DNA from: Klenkia marina | GTDB lineage: Bacteria; Actinomycetota; Actinomycetes; Mycobacteriales; Geodermatophilaceae | DNA length: 64,000 nucleotides | NCBI RefSeq assembly: GCF_900101025.1 | Contig: NZ_FMUH01000001.1 | Span: forward strand, 682,001-746,000 | Direction: 5' to 3' | Part shown: in pieces, positions 47,094-57,374 of the stretch | How the letters are laid out: each line of letters opens with the position of its first letter | How positions within the stretch are numbered: position 1 is the stretch's first letter | Made by a program: the position numbers and the translations under genes | Notes under the pieces: model-generated | The model's input: the letters and a program-made list of their open reading frames with translations, nothing else | Databases searched by the model: none | What the model was told of the DNA's origin: nothing

Positions 47094-48011
47094 GTGAGCG
47101 CTCAGCTGGGACTCGGACTGGCCGCGGTGGGTCGCCCCGCCTACATCACCCTGGGCCGGGACGCCGACCTGCCGGCCGACCGGTCGCCAGCCGCGCTGGA
47201 GGCCCGGGCGCACGAGCTGCTCGACGCCGCGGTGGGCCTCGGCATCGGCTGGGTGGACACCGCGCGCTCCTACGGCCGCGCCGAGCAGTTCCTGGCGAGC
47301 TGGCTCCCGACGGCGCCCGGGGACGTGACGGTGTCGAGCAAGTGGGGCTACACGTACACCGCTGAGGACCCGACCGTCGACGCCGACGAGGTCAAGACGC
47401 ACGACCTGGCCACCTTCGACCGGCAGTGGGCCGAGTCGCGGGCGCTGCTGGGCGACCGCATCGACCTCTACCAGGTGCACTCGCTCACCCCCGACAGCCC
47501 GCTGTGGGACGACGACGCCCTGCTGCACCGGCTGGCCGAGGTGCGCGACGCCGGCACGGCCCTGGGCTTCTCCACCTCGGGGCCCCGCCAGGCCGACGCG
47601 GTACGCCGCGGGGTGGGCCTGCAGGTGGCCGGTGCGCCGCTGTTCTCCGCCGTGCAGAGCACGTGGAACCTGCTGGAGACCTCGGTCGGCCCGGCGCTGG
47701 CCGAGGCCGCCGACGCCGGGTTCCGGGTGCTGGTGAAGGAGGGCGTGGCCAACGGTCGGCTCACCGACCGCGGGCTGCCGGCCGACTCCCCCGTGCGCAC
47801 CGCTGCCGACCGCGCGGGGGTGGGTCCCGACGCCGTCGCGCTGGCCGCGGCATTGGCCCAGCCGTGGGCCGACGTCGTCCTGTCCGGGGCGGCGACCACC
47901 GAGCAGCTGCGCTCGAACGCCGACGCCCGCGGGCTGGACGTCGACCTGCCGGACCTGGCCGAGGATCCGGACGCCTACTGGGCCACCCGCTCGGCGCTGC
48001 CCTGGCTCTAG
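47094..48011 (+). CDS. Aldo/keto reductase family protein
   Basis: 305 residues, TIM-barrel NADPH-dependent oxidoreductase fold. The catalytic tetrad is intact: Asp55 (VDTARSY), Tyr60, Lys83 (SSKWGY) and His129 (LYQVHS). The C-terminal nucleotide-binding region ends with [18 protein letters not shown]. Substrate unknown. GTG at 47094. The last four bases overlap the end of the convergent malate synthase gene. Confidence 0.88.
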   Translation: MSAQLGLGLAAVGRPAYITLGRDADLPADRSPAALEARAHELLDAAVGLGIGWVDTARSYGRAEQFLASWLPTAPGDVTVSSKWGYTYTAEDPTVDADEVKTHDLATFDRQWAESRALLGDRIDLYQVHSLTPDSPLWDDDALLHRLAEVRDAGTALGFSTSGPRQADAVRRGVGLQVAGAPLFSAVQSTWNLLETSVGPALAEAADAGFRVLVKEGVANGRLTDRGLPADSPVRTAADRAGVGPDAVALAAALAQPWADVVLSGAATTEQLRSNADARGLDVDLPDLAEDPDAYWATRSALPWL

Positions 48012-50170
48012 CCCTCCTGCTTGCGGAGCCGGCGCCGCTCGTGCAGCACGGGCTCGGTGTAGCCCGAGGGCAGCTCCATCCCGCGGACGACGAGGTCGCG
48101 GGCGGCCAGGAACGCCTGCCCGTCGTAGCCGGGACCCATCGGCACGTAGCCCTCGCCGGCCTGCTGGGCGTCGACGACGTCGGCCATGCGGTGCAGGGCG
48201 TCGTCGACCTCGTCGGCGGTGACCACGCCGTGCCGCAGCCAGTTGGCCACGTGCTGGCTGGAGATGCGGCAGGTGGCGCGGTCCTCCATCAGCGCGGTGC
48301 CGTGGATGTCGGGCACCTTGGAGCAGCCGATGCCGTCGTCGACCCAGCGCTTCACGTAGCCGAGCACGCCCTGCAGGTTGTTCTCCAGCTCCGCGGTGCG
48401 CTCGTCGGCGCTCCAACCGGCGTCGGCGGCGACCGGGAGCGTGAGCAGGTCACGCAGCCGGGAGCCGGCACCGGCGGCGGCGAGCTCGTCCTGGACCGCC
48501 GCGACGTCGACCTGATGGTAGTGCAGCGCATGCAGGGTGGCCGCCGTCGGCGAGGGGACCCAGGCGCAGTTCGCCCCGGCCCGCGGGTGGCCGATCTTCG
48601 CCTCGAGCATGGCGGCCATGTCGTCGGGCCGGGCCCACATGCCCTTGCCGATCTGCGCCCGGCCGCGCAGGCCGCAGGCCAGGCCGATCGCGACGTTCTG
48701 CGCCTCGTAGGCATCGATCCAGGCGGTGTCGCGCATGTCGGCCTTGCGCACCATGGGGCCGGCCAGCATCGAGGTGTGCAGCTCGTCGCCGGTGCGGTCG
48801 AGGAAACCGGTGTTGATGAAGGCGACCCGGCCGCGGGCGGCCGCGATGCAGGCGGCGAGGTTGACCGAGGTGCGCCGCTCCTCGTCCATGATCCCGAGCT
48901 TGATCGTGCCGGTGGTCAGCCCCAGCAGGGCCTCGGTGCGCGAGAGCAGCGCGTCGGTGAACGCCACCTCCTCGGGCCCGTGCATCTTCGGCTTGACCGT
49001 GTACACCGCCCCGGTGCGCGAGTTGCGGAACCGGCCGCGCTGCTGGACGTCGGCCAACCCGCACAGCGTGGTGACGACGGCGTCCACGATGCCCTCGGGG
49101 ACCTCCTCGCCCTCGAGCAGCACGGCGTCGGTGGTCATGAGGTGGCCCACCTGGCGCAGCCACAGCAGCGACCGGCCGGGCAGCACGACCTCGGCGCCGT
49201 CGCGGCCCTGCAGGACCCGGTCGGGGGCGAGCTCGCGACGGAAGGTGCGCCCACCCTTGGTGACGTCCTCGGCGAGCGTGCCCTGCATGAGCTGCAGCCA
49301 GTTGCGGTAGCCGGCCACCTTGTCGGCGGCGTCGACGGCGGCCACGGAGTCCTCGAGGTCCATGATCGTGGTGACCGCGGCCTCCACCACGACGTCGGCC
49401 ACCCCGGCCGCGTCCCGGGCCCCGACCGGTCCGGCGGGGTCGACCACGATCTCCACGTGCAGGCCGTGGTGCACCAGCACGACCGCCTCGGGGGTCTCGG
49501 CGGACCCCCGGTGTCCGACGAACGCCGACGGGTCGGCGAGCCCGACCGGGCCACCCGGCAGCGCGACCTCCAACGCCCCCTCGCGGACGGTGTAGCCCTG
49601 GGCGTCGGCGTGCGAGCCCTGGGCCAGCGGGAACGCATCGTCGAGGAACCGGCGCACCCGGGCGACCACCTCGTCGCCGCGCACCGGGTTGTAGCTGGTG
49701 CCCTTCTCCCGCCCGTCGGTCTCGGGGACCACGTCGGTGCCGTAGAGCGCGTCGTACAGCGAGCCCCACCGCGCGTTGGCGGCGTTGACCGCGAACCGGG
49801 CGTTGGTCAGCGGCACCACCAGCTGCGGACCGGCGACCACGGCCACCTCGGGATCGACGCCCGACGTGGTGACGGCGACCTCGGCCGGCGCGTCGACGAG
49901 GTAGCCGATCCCGCGCAGGAACGCCTCGTAGGCATCCGCGTCGGTGACCGGACCGGGGTGCTCGGTGTGCCACTCGTCGAGGGCCCACTGCAGCTCGGCG
50001 CGCCGGGCCAGCAACCGGCGGTTGACCGGCACCAGGTCGCGCAGCAGGGCGGCGAAGCCCGACCAGAAGGCGTCCTCGTCGATGCCCGAGCCCGGCAGCG
50101 CCTCGTCGCGCACGAAGGCGTGCAGCTCCGGTGCGATCTCCAGCCCGTGGACCTGCACTGCCTCGGTCAC
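48008..50170 (-). CDS. glcB: Malate synthase G
   Basis: 720 residues, the length of isoform G. Converts glyoxylate and acetyl-CoA to malate (glyoxylate cycle). Recognisable are [46 protein letters not shown], and [17 protein letters not shown] with [14 protein letters not shown], which carry the acetyl-CoA and Mg2+/catalytic residues. Start at GTG 50170, preceded by GAGGAG; an upstream start at 50269 in frame would run into recR and adds unconserved sequence. Isocitrate lyase is not in the window. Confidence 0.95.
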   Translation of the reverse strand: MTEAVQVHGLEIAPELHAFVRDEALPGSGIDEDAFWSGFAALLRDLVPVNRRLLARRAELQWALDEWHTEHPGPVTDADAYEAFLRGIGYLVDAPAEVAVTTSGVDPEVAVVAGPQLVVPLTNARFAVNAANARWGSLYDALYGTDVVPETDGREKGTSYNPVRGDEVVARVRRFLDDAFPLAQGSHADAQGYTVREGALEVALPGGPVGLADPSAFVGHRGSAETPEAVVLVHHGLHVEIVVDPAGPVGARDAAGVADVVVEAAVTTIMDLEDSVAAVDAADKVAGYRNWLQLMQGTLAEDVTKGGRTFRRELAPDRVLQGRDGAEVVLPGRSLLWLRQVGHLMTTDAVLLEGEEVPEGIVDAVVTTLCGLADVQQRGRFRNSRTGAVYTVKPKMHGPEEVAFTDALLSRTEALLGLTTGTIKLGIMDEERRTSVNLAACIAAARGRVAFINTGFLDRTGDELHTSMLAGPMVRKADMRDTAWIDAYEAQNVAIGLACGLRGRAQIGKGMWARPDDMAAMLEAKIGHPRAGANCAWVPSPTAATLHALHYHQVDVAAVQDELAAAGAGSRLRDLLTLPVAADAGWSADERTAELENNLQGVLGYVKRWVDDGIGCSKVPDIHGTALMEDRATCRISSQHVANWLRHGVVTADEVDDALHRMADVVDAQQAGEGYVPMGPGYDGQAFLAARDLVVRGMELPSGYTEPVLHERRRLRKQEG

Positions 50171-50204
50171 GTGACGCTCCTCTTCCGGGGTCGGGGTGGT
50201 GCCT

Positions 50205-50798
50205 TCAGATGCGGCGGCGGCCCTCGAAGGCCCGGCCGAGCGTGACCTCGTCGGCGTACTCGAGGTCACCGCCCACGGGCAGGCCGCTGGCCAGCCGGGA
50301 GACCGCCAGCCCCATCGGTGACACCAGCCGGGCCAGGTACGCCGCGGTGGCCTCGCCCTCGAGGTTGGGGTCGGTGGCGATGATCAGCTCGGTGACCGAG
50401 CCGTCCATCAGCCGGCTCATCAGCTCCTTGACCTTCAAGTCGTCGGGGCCGATGCCCTCGATCGGGCTGATCGCGCCGCCCAGCACGTGGTAGCGGCCGC
50501 GGAACTCACGGGTGCGCTCGATGGCCACGACGTCCTTGGGCTCCTCGACGACGCAGATGACGTCGAGGGTGCGCCGGGGGTCGCGGCAGATGCGGCACTG
50601 CTCGGCCTCGGCCACGTTGAAGCAGATGCTGCAGAACCGCACCTCGGCCTGCACGCGCTGCAGCGAGGCCACCAACCGGCCGACGTCGGCGGCGTCGGCG
50701 GCCAGCAGGTGGAACGCGATGCGCTGGGCGCTCTTGGGGCCGACGCCCGGGAGCCGACCGAGCTCGTCGATCAGGTCCTGGACGGCGCCTTCGTACAC
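50205..50798 (-). CDS. recR: Recombination protein RecR
   Basis: 197 residues, normal length. Helix-hairpin-helix [20 protein letters not shown], a four-Cys zinc finger ([16 protein letters not shown]), and a Toprim domain ([14 protein letters not shown] ... [18 protein letters not shown]). Acts with RecF and RecO in loading RecA at gaps. GTG at 50798 is preceded by AGGAG. Lies 25 bases downstream of ybaB. Confidence 0.96.
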   Translation of the reverse strand: MYEGAVQDLIDELGRLPGVGPKSAQRIAFHLLAADAADVGRLVASLQRVQAEVRFCSICFNVAEAEQCRICRDPRRTLDVICVVEEPKDVVAIERTREFRGRYHVLGGAISPIEGIGPDDLKVKELMSRLMDGSVTELIIATDPNLEGEATAAYLARLVSPMGLAVSRLASGLPVGGDLEYADEVTLGRAFEGRRRI

Positions 50799-50823
50799 GG
50801 GGGGACTCCTGGAGGGCAGTGCG

Positions 50824-51156
50824 TCAGAAGCCGGGGAGGCCCATCCCGCCCATGCCACCGGCCAGCGGGCCCATGGTCTGCTGGGTGAGCTCGCCGGCGG
50901 CGCGGTTGGCGTCGCGCACGGCGGCGACCACGAGGTCCTGCAGGGTCTCGACGTCGTCGGGGTCGACGGCCTGGGGCGAGATCGCGATGGCGGTGAGCTC
51001 GCCGCTTCCGGTCATCGTGGCGGTGACCATGCCGCCGCCGGCCGTGCCGGTGACCTCGGCCTCGGCCAGCTGCTCCTGCGCGGCGGCGAGCTGCTGCTGC
51101 ATCTTCTGCGCCTGCTTCATCAACTGCTGCATGTCGGGCTGTCCACCGGGTCGCAT
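50824..51156 (-). CDS. ybaB: YbaB/EbfC family nucleoid-associated protein
   Basis: 110 residues: N-terminal amphipathic helix rich in Met and Gln ([27 protein letters not shown]), then the beta-sheet DNA-binding core [27 protein letters not shown]. In most bacteria it lies between dnaX and recR; here dnaX is 3.4 kb away. The ATG at 51156 sits seven bases from a TACCCT -10 element (51164-51169, minus strand), suggesting leaderless translation. Confidence 0.92.
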   Translation of the reverse strand: MRPGGQPDMQQLMKQAQKMQQQLAAAQEQLAEAEVTGTAGGGMVTATMTGSGELTAIAISPQAVDPDDVETLQDLVVAAVRDANRAAGELTQQTMGPLAGGMGGMGLPGF

Positions 51157-51163
51157 GCGGACG

Positions 51164-51205
51164 AGGGTATGCGGTGGGTCCGACAACCCGCCCTACGCTG
51201 CGGGC
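51164..51205. promoter_or_regulatory. Divergent leaderless promoters for ybaB and the amidase gene
   Basis: Minus strand: TACCCT (51164-51169) seven bases before the ybaB ATG. Plus strand: TACGCT (51194-51199) at -12 to -7 of the amidase GTG. Only 49 bases separate the two starts, so the promoters are back-to-back. Confidence 0.5.
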
Positions 51206-52060
51206 GTGCGACGAGCTGCAGCGGTCCTGACGGCGTCGGCGCTGCTCCTGGCCGGGTGCGGGGGCACCGACCCGGCCGCCGCCCCGGCCTCGGCCACCGC
51301 CACCAGCGCCCGCACGACGTCCGCCGTCCCCAGCACCGCCGGCCCCAGCACCGCGGCGCCCACCACCGACGCCCCGCCGACCACGACGCCGGCGCCCACC
51401 ACCCCGGCGGCACCCGCGCCGGTCGTCGTCCTGGACCCCGGGCACAACGGGGGCAACGCAGCGAACCCCGGCGCGATCAACGCCCCGGTGCCCGACGGCA
51501 CCGGCGGCACGAAACCCTGCAACACCACCGGCACCTCGACCGACGCCGGCTACCCGGAGCACGCCTTCACCTGGGACACCGCGCTGCGCGTGCGCGACCT
51601 GCTCACCGCGGCGGGGGTGCAGGTGGTGCTGACCCGCGACGACGACACCGGGGTCGGGCCGTGCGTCGACGTGCGCGGCCAGCTGGGCGCCCAGGTCGGG
51701 GCGGCGGCGTTCGTGGGCATCCACGGCGACGGCGCCGCACCCGGCGGACGGGGGTTCCACGTCATCACCTCGTCGATCGACCCCGGCGGGGCCGCGGTCG
51801 CCACCGCCACGCAGCAGCTGGCCCTCGCCCTGCGCGACTCCCTCATCGCGGTCGAGCCGGTGAGCGACTACCTGGGCAGCGACGGCCTGGACTCCCGGGG
51901 CGACCTGGCCGGGCTGAACCTCAACACGGTGCCGGCGGTGTACGTGGAGTGCGGGAACATGCGCAACGCCGCCGACGCCGCGGCGATGTCCTCCGAGGCG
52001 GGCCGGCAGGCCTTCGCCGAGCAACTGGCCGCCGGCGTCCTCACCTACCTCGGCCGCTGA
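51206..52060 (+). CDS. N-acetylmuramoyl-L-alanine amidase lipoprotein (Amidase_3)
   Basis: 284 residues. Lipoprotein signal with lipobox LAGC (Cys18), a ~50-residue linker of Ala, Pro and Thr to span the envelope, then a zinc amidase: DPGHNGG (His80), the Glu of YPEHAF, GIHGDG (His173) and the catalytic Glu248 in VECGNMRN. It cleaves the amide between muramic acid and the stem peptide of peptidoglycan. Being membrane-anchored it may serve cell separation or wall remodelling. GTG at 51206. Confidence 0.92.
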   Translation: MRRAAAVLTASALLLAGCGGTDPAAAPASATATSARTTSAVPSTAGPSTAAPTTDAPPTTTPAPTTPAAPAPVVVLDPGHNGGNAANPGAINAPVPDGTGGTKPCNTTGTSTDAGYPEHAFTWDTALRVRDLLTAAGVQVVLTRDDDTGVGPCVDVRGQLGAQVGAAAFVGIHGDGAAPGGRGFHVITSSIDPGGAAVATATQQLALALRDSLIAVEPVSDYLGSDGLDSRGDLAGLNLNTVPAVYVECGNMRNAADAAAMSSEAGRQAFAEQLAAGVLTYLGR

Positions 52061-52083
52061 CCCCGTCCCGGCCCCCGCAGCGT

Positions 52084-52144
52084 TGATCAGGGTCCCTGAT
52101 CATCGTCCGTCCTCCTCCACCGGATCCGGCGGAGGAGGACGGAC
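52084..52144. terminator. Double hairpin between convergent genes
   Basis: Two perfect inverted repeats in tandem: TGATCAGGG-T-CCCTGATCA (52084-52102), and a 14-bp stem of 52105-52118 with 52131-52144 around a 12-nt loop. They lie between the amidase and tetR stop codons and suit bidirectional termination. Confidence 0.7.
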
Positions 52145-52182
52145 GTCCGCGCAGGAGGACCCCGGGCGGGCGACGCGAGAGC

Positions 52183-52848
52183 TCAGCGGCGAGGTCGGGG
52201 CTGCTCGAACACGCAGGCCAGGTCGTCCTCCGACGTCTGCACCGGGGTCAGCGGCGTGGGGGTGTCGCGGCGCACCACGAGGCCGTCGAGCAGGAGGGTG
52301 ACGAAGCGGTGCCGCAGGTCGGCGCGCTCGGGCCCGCCCACCCGGCCGATCAGGGCCACGACCATGCCGACGTCGAGTTCACCGACGTCGGGACGCAGCA
52401 CCCCGGCCCGCTGGGCGTGCTCGACCAGCGCCTGCACGGCCGGGCGCAGGCGGTCGCGCTCGCGGGCCACCCGCTCGTGCCCCCGTCCGGCCGAGGCCAG
52501 CACCTGGGCCAGCCCGCGGTCGGCGGCCTGCGCATCGGTGCCCCAGTGCAGGAAGTCGGCGAGCCCGCGCCAGGGGTCGGGGTCCGCGGCCGCCTGCTCG
52601 GCGCGGGCGACCACGGCGTCGATCTCCTGCTCGAACAGTGCCTCCACGAGGTCTCCGCGTTCGGGGAAGCGCCGGTAGACCGTGCCCACGCCGACGCCTG
52701 CCACCCGGGCGATCTCGTCGAAACCGGCGTCGAGACCCTGCGCCGCGAACACCTGACGGGCCGCGTCGAGGATCAACCCGCGGTTGCGCTCGGCGTCCCG
52801 GCGCAGCGGCCGCCCGCCCTCACCGTTCGCCTGCGTGACGGAGGACAT
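52183..52848 (-). CDS. TetR-family transcriptional repressor
   Basis: 221 residues. N-terminal TetR helix-turn-helix: RGLILDAARQVFAAQGLDAGFDEIARVAGVGVGTVYRRFPERGDL (about residues 22-66); the ligand domain is variable as usual. Divergent from an efflux pump gene with inverted repeats between them, the standard arrangement for a repressor of that pump and of itself. ATG at 52848. Confidence 0.92.
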   Translation of the reverse strand: MSSVTQANGEGGRPLRRDAERNRGLILDAARQVFAAQGLDAGFDEIARVAGVGVGTVYRRFPERGDLVEALFEQEIDAVVARAEQAAADPDPWRGLADFLHWGTDAQAADRGLAQVLASAGRGHERVARERDRLRPAVQALVEHAQRAGVLRPDVGELDVGMVVALIGRVGGPERADLRHRFVTLLLDGLVVRRDTPTPLTPVQTSEDDLACVFEQPRPRR

Positions 52849-52865
52849 GCACCCGATCGTAATGG

Positions 52866-52907
52866 AAACGGAACAGATCCTCCGTTTTCGTTGCTACCGT
52901 CGCGGTA
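52866..52907. promoter_or_regulatory. Candidate TetR operators in the tetR/efflux intergenic region
   Basis: AAACGGA-N8-TCCGTTT (52866-52887) is a perfect 7-bp inverted repeat and TACCG-TCG-CGGTA (52895-52907) a second. Either could be bound by the divergent TetR; the first has the spacing usual for this family. Confidence 0.6.
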
Positions 52908-52944
52908 GAACCGGAAAAGCTGTTCCACTTCGTTCGGAGGACGC

Positions 52945-54447
52945 ATGACCAGCACGACCGACACCGACCGCGGCGCACCCGCCGCGGCCCCCGCCACCGG
53001 GGGCGACCGCCGGCGGTGGCTGGTGCTGGGCGTCGTCGCCCTCGCCCAGCTGATGGTCGTGCTCGACGCGACCATCGTGAACATCGCCCTGCCCACGGCC
53101 CAGGCCGACCTCGGCTTCGGCAACGACAGCCGCCAGTGGATCGTCACCGCCTACGCGCTGGCCTTCGGCTCGCTGCTGCTGGTCGGCGGTCGCCTCGCCG
53201 ACCTGCTCGGGCGCAAGCCGGTCTTCCTGGTCGGCCTGGTCGGGTTCGCCCTGGCCTCCGCCGTCGGCGGGGCCGCCGACGGCTTCGGCGTGCTCGTGGC
53301 CGCCCGCGGTGCCCAGGGCGTCTTCGGCGCGCTGCTGGCCCCCGCTGCCCTGAGCCTGCTCACCGTCACCTTCGCCGAGGGCCGCGAGCGCGGCCGCGCG
53401 TTCGCGGTGTTCGGCGCGATCTCCGGCGCCGGCGGCGCCATCGGCCTGATCCTGGGCGGCGCGCTGACCGAGTACCTGTCGTGGCGCTGGTGCCTCTACG
53501 TGAACATCCCGATCGCCGTCGCCGCCGTCGTCGGCGCGTTCCTCTTCCTGCCGCGCCGCAGCACCCGGGCCGCCGATGCCCCCGGGCTCGACGTCCCCGG
53601 TGCCGTGCTGAGCGTCGCCGGCCTGGTCTCGCTGGTGTACGGCCTGGCCAGTGCCGAGACCGACGGCTGGTCGGCCGGCTCGACGGTGGGCTTCATCGTC
53701 GCCGGCCTCGTGCTGCTGGCCGTGTTCGTCGTCGTCGAGACCCGGGTGGCGCACCCGCTGCTGCCGATGCGGGTGGTGACCGACCGCACCCGCGGTGGGG
53801 CCTACGTCGCCGTCGGACTGGTCGGCGCCGGCATGTTCGGCGTCTTCCTCTTCCTCACCTACTACCTGACCCAGGTGCTGGGCTACGAGCCGCTGCCCAC
53901 GGGCATCGCCTTCCTGCCCATGATCGTGGCGCTGACGATCGCCGCGCAGACCGCGCCGGTGCTGGTCAACCGGGTCGGCGTCAAGATCCCGGTCGCGGTC
54001 GGCTTCGCCGTCGGCGCCCTGGGCATGCTGGTGTTCACCACCCTGGACGTCGACAGCGGCTACTGGACCCACGTCTTCCCGGGTCTCGTGGTCGTCGGGT
54101 TCGGCATCGGCCTGGTCATCGCGCCGGCGTTCGCGGCCTCCACCCTGGGCGTGCGCCCGGACGACGCCGGGGTCGCCTCGGCCGCGGTCAACACGTTCCA
54201 GCAGATCGGCGGCTCGGTGGCCACCGCGGTGCTCAGTGCGCTCGCCGCCGCTGCGGCCACCGACGCGCTGGTCGGCGTCGACCCGTCGGACCCGGCAGCC
54301 CTGCTCCAGGCCTCGGTGTCCAGCTACACGACCGTGTTCGCCTGGTCGGCCGGCATCTTCGCCGCCGGCGCGGTGATCTGCGGCCTGCTGCTGCCGCACG
54401 GCGCGGTGCAGCAGGACCCGGACGCCGCCCCCGTGATGGCGCACTGA
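52945..54447 (+). CDS. MFS multidrug efflux transporter, 14-helix DHA2 type
   Basis: 500 residues and about 14 helices. Typical pieces are LMVVLDATIVNIALPTAQADL in helix 1, GGRLADLLGRKPVF (motif A), RGAQGVFGALLAPAALSLL and GAISGAGGAIGLILGGALTE (motif C of drug/H+ antiporters). Probably exports a toxic compound; substrate not predictable. ATG 52945 follows CGGAGG. Controlled by the divergent TetR by inference. Confidence 0.92.
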   Translation: MTSTTDTDRGAPAAAPATGGDRRRWLVLGVVALAQLMVVLDATIVNIALPTAQADLGFGNDSRQWIVTAYALAFGSLLLVGGRLADLLGRKPVFLVGLVGFALASAVGGAADGFGVLVAARGAQGVFGALLAPAALSLLTVTFAEGRERGRAFAVFGAISGAGGAIGLILGGALTEYLSWRWCLYVNIPIAVAAVVGAFLFLPRRSTRAADAPGLDVPGAVLSVAGLVSLVYGLASAETDGWSAGSTVGFIVAGLVLLAVFVVVETRVAHPLLPMRVVTDRTRGGAYVAVGLVGAGMFGVFLFLTYYLTQVLGYEPLPTGIAFLPMIVALTIAAQTAPVLVNRVGVKIPVAVGFAVGALGMLVFTTLDVDSGYWTHVFPGLVVVGFGIGLVIAPAFAASTLGVRPDDAGVASAAVNTFQQIGGSVATAVLSALAAAAATDALVGVDPSDPAALLQASVSSYTTVFAWSAGIFAAGAVICGLLLPHGAVQQDPDAAPVMAH

Positions 54448-54460
54448 CCTCTGGTCGGCC

Positions 54461-54503
54461 GCGGGCCCGGCGCTGCTCCCTCGGGGGGCGGCACCGGGCC
54501 CGC
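54461..54503. terminator. Hairpin between efflux gene and dnaX
   Basis: Arms 54461-54473 and 54491-54503 pair at 12 of 13 positions. It stands between the convergent stops of the efflux gene (54447) and dnaX (54538). Confidence 0.55.
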
Positions 54504-54537
54504 GTCGTGCTGGCGCCGAGCCCGCGGCGCCCGGGTG

Positions 54538-57339
54538 TCAGCTGTCGACGGGGTGGGCGCCGAGCTGGGTGCGCAGCAGCTGGAGCGCGGCCTGCTCGGG
54601 GTCGACCGGCGGCGGTGCGTCACGGCCGTCGACGGGGTCGGCGGCCCGCTCGGCCATGAGCTCGTCGGCCTCGGCGGACTGTGCCGCGTACTGCGCCCGC
54701 TGGGTCTCCTGCGCCGAGGGGGGCGGGCCCTGCGGCGCACCCCGGCCGGCCGCGGGCGCGGCGTCGCCGCCGTCGACCACGGTGGCGACGCGCCAGCGGA
54801 CGCCGAGCAGCTCCTCGAGGGCGGTGCGGATGACGTCCTTGTTGAGGTCGTCGCCGAGCCGTCGCGACAGGGCGGGCGACGTGGTGGAGAGGGTCAGCAC
54901 CCCGGCCGTCAGGTCGTGGACCTGCGCGTTCTTCAGCAGCGCCTCGGTGGTGCGCTTGTGCCGCTTGACGACGCCCATGAGCTCGGGCCAGATGCGCCGG
55001 ACGTCGGTGGTGGTGAGCTCGCCGTCGTCGGCCTGCTGCTCGGGCGGGTTGGCCGACACCAGGGGCGTCGGCTCACCCCCGCGCGGCGCCGGCGACGACT
55101 CGGCCGCGGCCCGCGGCGGCGGCTCGCCGGTCGTCGACGCAGCACCCCCGGAGGTCGCCGCACCGCCGGCCGCCGAAGCGTTCCCGACGGCGGGGGACGC
55201 ACTGCCGGACGGCGGTGCGCTCACCGACGGGGACGCACCGGGCGACGCCGCACCGGTGGACCGGGCATCCGGCGCGGACGACCCCGGGCCGGGGCGGGCG
55301 GACGCGGCGGGACGCGAGGGCGGCGCCCAGTCCTCGTCGTCGGTGGGCTCGGGTGGCAACGGGATGTCGGGCTCGCCGGCCGTCACGCGGGGCGCCCCGC
55401 GACCGGCGTCGCCGTTCCCCGTCGCCTCGGACCCGGCCGACGGTGCCGCGGGGGTCTGCGGGGCCTGGGCTGCTGCGGGGGCCGCAGCTGCGGGCGCCGG
55501 ACGTGCCGGCGGCGCACCGGGGACGGCGATCTCGGGCCAGCCGTCGACCTCCGCCGGGGCCTCCGCTGGCCGGGCGGGGGCGGGCGCCGCCGAGCCGGGG
55601 GTGGCGATCTCGGGCCAGTCGTCGTCGGCCGTCCCCGCGGCACCGGCACCGGCACCGGCACCGGTCGCATTCGTGCTCGGGGATGCCGTGGTCGGGGATT
55701 CGGCGCTCGGGGGTGCCGTGCTCGGGGATGCCGAGGCCTCAGCGCCGGGCCGCCGGGCGGCGGGCTGGTCCGCCGCCGGACGCACGGCTTCCGCACCCTG
55801 GGCTTCGGCACGCTGGGCCTCGGCACCCTGACTGGCCGGCGACATCGCGTCCTGCCCTGGGCCCACCGTCGACCGCGACGGCTCCGGACGGGTCCGCTCC
55901 CGGCCCGCCTCCTGGGCAGGAGGCGCCGACCGACCGGGCTCCTGGCGTGGGGCCTCCTGGCGCGGGGCCTCCTGGCGCGGGGACTCCTGGCGCGCCTGCG
56001 ACGGGCGGACGTACTCCCGCCGCGCCGCCCCCCCGGCCCGGTCGACCTCCGGGGACGACGGTGCCGCAGGTGCTGCAGGTGCCGCAGGTGCGGCAACGGT
56101 GCCCGACGAGGGGGCAGGCGGGGCGGCCGAGGGGGTCGGCGCGGCATCGCCGGCCGGACCCCCGACGTGCTCACCGGCGATGGACATCCGGCGCTCGAGA
56201 CGCTCGAGCCGCTGGAGGGTGGCCGCGGCCGAGCCGTCGGTGCCCGGCAGCAGCATGCGGGCGCAGACCAGCTCGAGCAGCAACCGCGGGGCCGTGGTGC
56301 CGCGCATCTCGGTGAGGCCCTCGTGCACGGTGTCGGCCAGCCGCGACAGCGAGGCCTGCCCCAGGGCCATGGCTTGGCGGCTCATGAGGTCGAGGCGGTC
56401 GGGCGGGCAGTCGAGCAGGCCGTTGCCCCCGGCCTCGGGCACGGCGTTCAGCACGATGAGGTCGCGCAGCCGGTCGAGCAGGTCGGTGGCGAAGCGGCGG
56501 GGGTCGTGGCCGGCCTCGACCACGCGGTCGACGGCCTGGAAGACACCTGGCGCGTCGTGCACGGCCAGGGCGTCGACGGTCTCGTCGAGCAGGGCGTCGT
56601 CGGTGACCCCGAGCAGACCCACCGCGGTGCGGTAGGTGACGCCCTCGGGCCCGGCCCCGGCCAGCAGCTGATCCAGGATCGACAGCGAGTCGCGCACCGA
56701 GCCGCCACCGGCCCGCACGACCAGCGGGAAGACGGTGGGCTCGACGGTGACGCCCTCGCGCTCGCAGGTGCTCTCGAGCAGCTGGCGCAGCGTGGCCGGG
56801 GGCACCAGCCGGAACGGGTAGTGGTGGGTGCGCGACCGGATGGTCGGCAGCACCTTCTCGGGCTCGGTGGTCGCGAAGACGAAGACCAGGAACTCCGGCG
56901 GCTCCTCGACCACCTTGAGCAGGGCGTTGAAGCCCTGCGTGGTGACCATGTGCGCCTCGTCGACGATGTACACCTTGTAGCGGCTGTGCACCGGGGCGAA
57001 GAAGGCCCGCTCGCGCAGGTCGCGGGCGTCCTCGACACCACCGTGGCTGGCCGCGTCGATCTCGATGACGTCGATCGAGCCCGGGCCGTCGGGGGCCAGG
57101 GCCACGCACGACGTGCACACCCCGCAGGGGGTGGCCGTGGGCCCCTGCTCGCAGTTCAGCGACCGGGCCAGGATGCGCGCCGAGGACGTCTTGCCGCACC
57201 CGCGGGGCCCGCTGAACAGGTAGGCGTGGTTGATGCGGCCCGCCTCGACGGCGTTGACCAGCGGCGCCGTGACGTGCTCCTGCCCGACCACCTCGGCGAA
57301 GGTCGCCGGGCGGTACTTGCGGTAGAGCGCCAATGCCAC
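54538..57339 (-). CDS. dnaX: DNA polymerase III subunits gamma/tau
   Basis: 933 residues. AAA+ clamp-loader ATPase: MALALYRKYRPATFAEVVGQEHV, Walker A GPRGCGKT (44-51), zinc-binding Cys63, 72, 75 and 78, Walker B with DEAH (127-130), then domain III to about residue 380. A low-complexity linker of ~400 residues rich in Pro, Ala, Ser and Gly follows, and a C-terminal domain (TTTDVRRIWPELMGVVKRHKRTTEALL) that resembles the tau polymerase-binding region. No A-rich slippage site is apparent, so probably only tau is made. ATG at 57339. Confidence 0.95.
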   Translation of the reverse strand: MALALYRKYRPATFAEVVGQEHVTAPLVNAVEAGRINHAYLFSGPRGCGKTSSARILARSLNCEQGPTATPCGVCTSCVALAPDGPGSIDVIEIDAASHGGVEDARDLRERAFFAPVHSRYKVYIVDEAHMVTTQGFNALLKVVEEPPEFLVFVFATTEPEKVLPTIRSRTHHYPFRLVPPATLRQLLESTCEREGVTVEPTVFPLVVRAGGGSVRDSLSILDQLLAGAGPEGVTYRTAVGLLGVTDDALLDETVDALAVHDAPGVFQAVDRVVEAGHDPRRFATDLLDRLRDLIVLNAVPEAGGNGLLDCPPDRLDLMSRQAMALGQASLSRLADTVHEGLTEMRGTTAPRLLLELVCARMLLPGTDGSAAATLQRLERLERRMSIAGEHVGGPAGDAAPTPSAAPPAPSSGTVAAPAAPAAPAAPSSPEVDRAGGAARREYVRPSQARQESPRQEAPRQEAPRQEPGRSAPPAQEAGRERTRPEPSRSTVGPGQDAMSPASQGAEAQRAEAQGAEAVRPAADQPAARRPGAEASASPSTAPPSAESPTTASPSTNATGAGAGAGAAGTADDDWPEIATPGSAAPAPARPAEAPAEVDGWPEIAVPGAPPARPAPAAAAPAAAQAPQTPAAPSAGSEATGNGDAGRGAPRVTAGEPDIPLPPEPTDDEDWAPPSRPAASARPGPGSSAPDARSTGAASPGASPSVSAPPSGSASPAVGNASAAGGAATSGGAASTTGEPPPRAAAESSPAPRGGEPTPLVSANPPEQQADDGELTTTDVRRIWPELMGVVKRHKRTTEALLKNAQVHDLTAGVLTLSTTSPALSRRLGDDLNKDVIRTALEELLGVRWRVATVVDGGDAAPAAGRGAPQGPPPSAQETQRAQYAAQSAEADELMAERAADPVDGRDAPPPVDPEQAALQLLRTQLGAHPVDS
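55937..55994. repeat. Tandem 15-bp repeats in the dnaX linker
   Basis: Four near-identical 15-bp units on the minus strand encode the repeated pentapeptide PRQEA (with one PRQES and one PRQEP). Another short 15-bp repeat series (AEAQR/AEAQG) lies around 55790-55830. Such units expand and contract easily, so linker length probably varies between strains. Confidence 0.7.
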
Positions 57340-57374
57340 GACCCGAGGCTACTGGCCCCCACCGACACCCCCGG

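Noticed and set aside
54538-57339. Programmed frameshift in dnaX producing gamma
   Set aside because: No A-rich slippery heptamer or following stem is evident; the full-length frame is intact.
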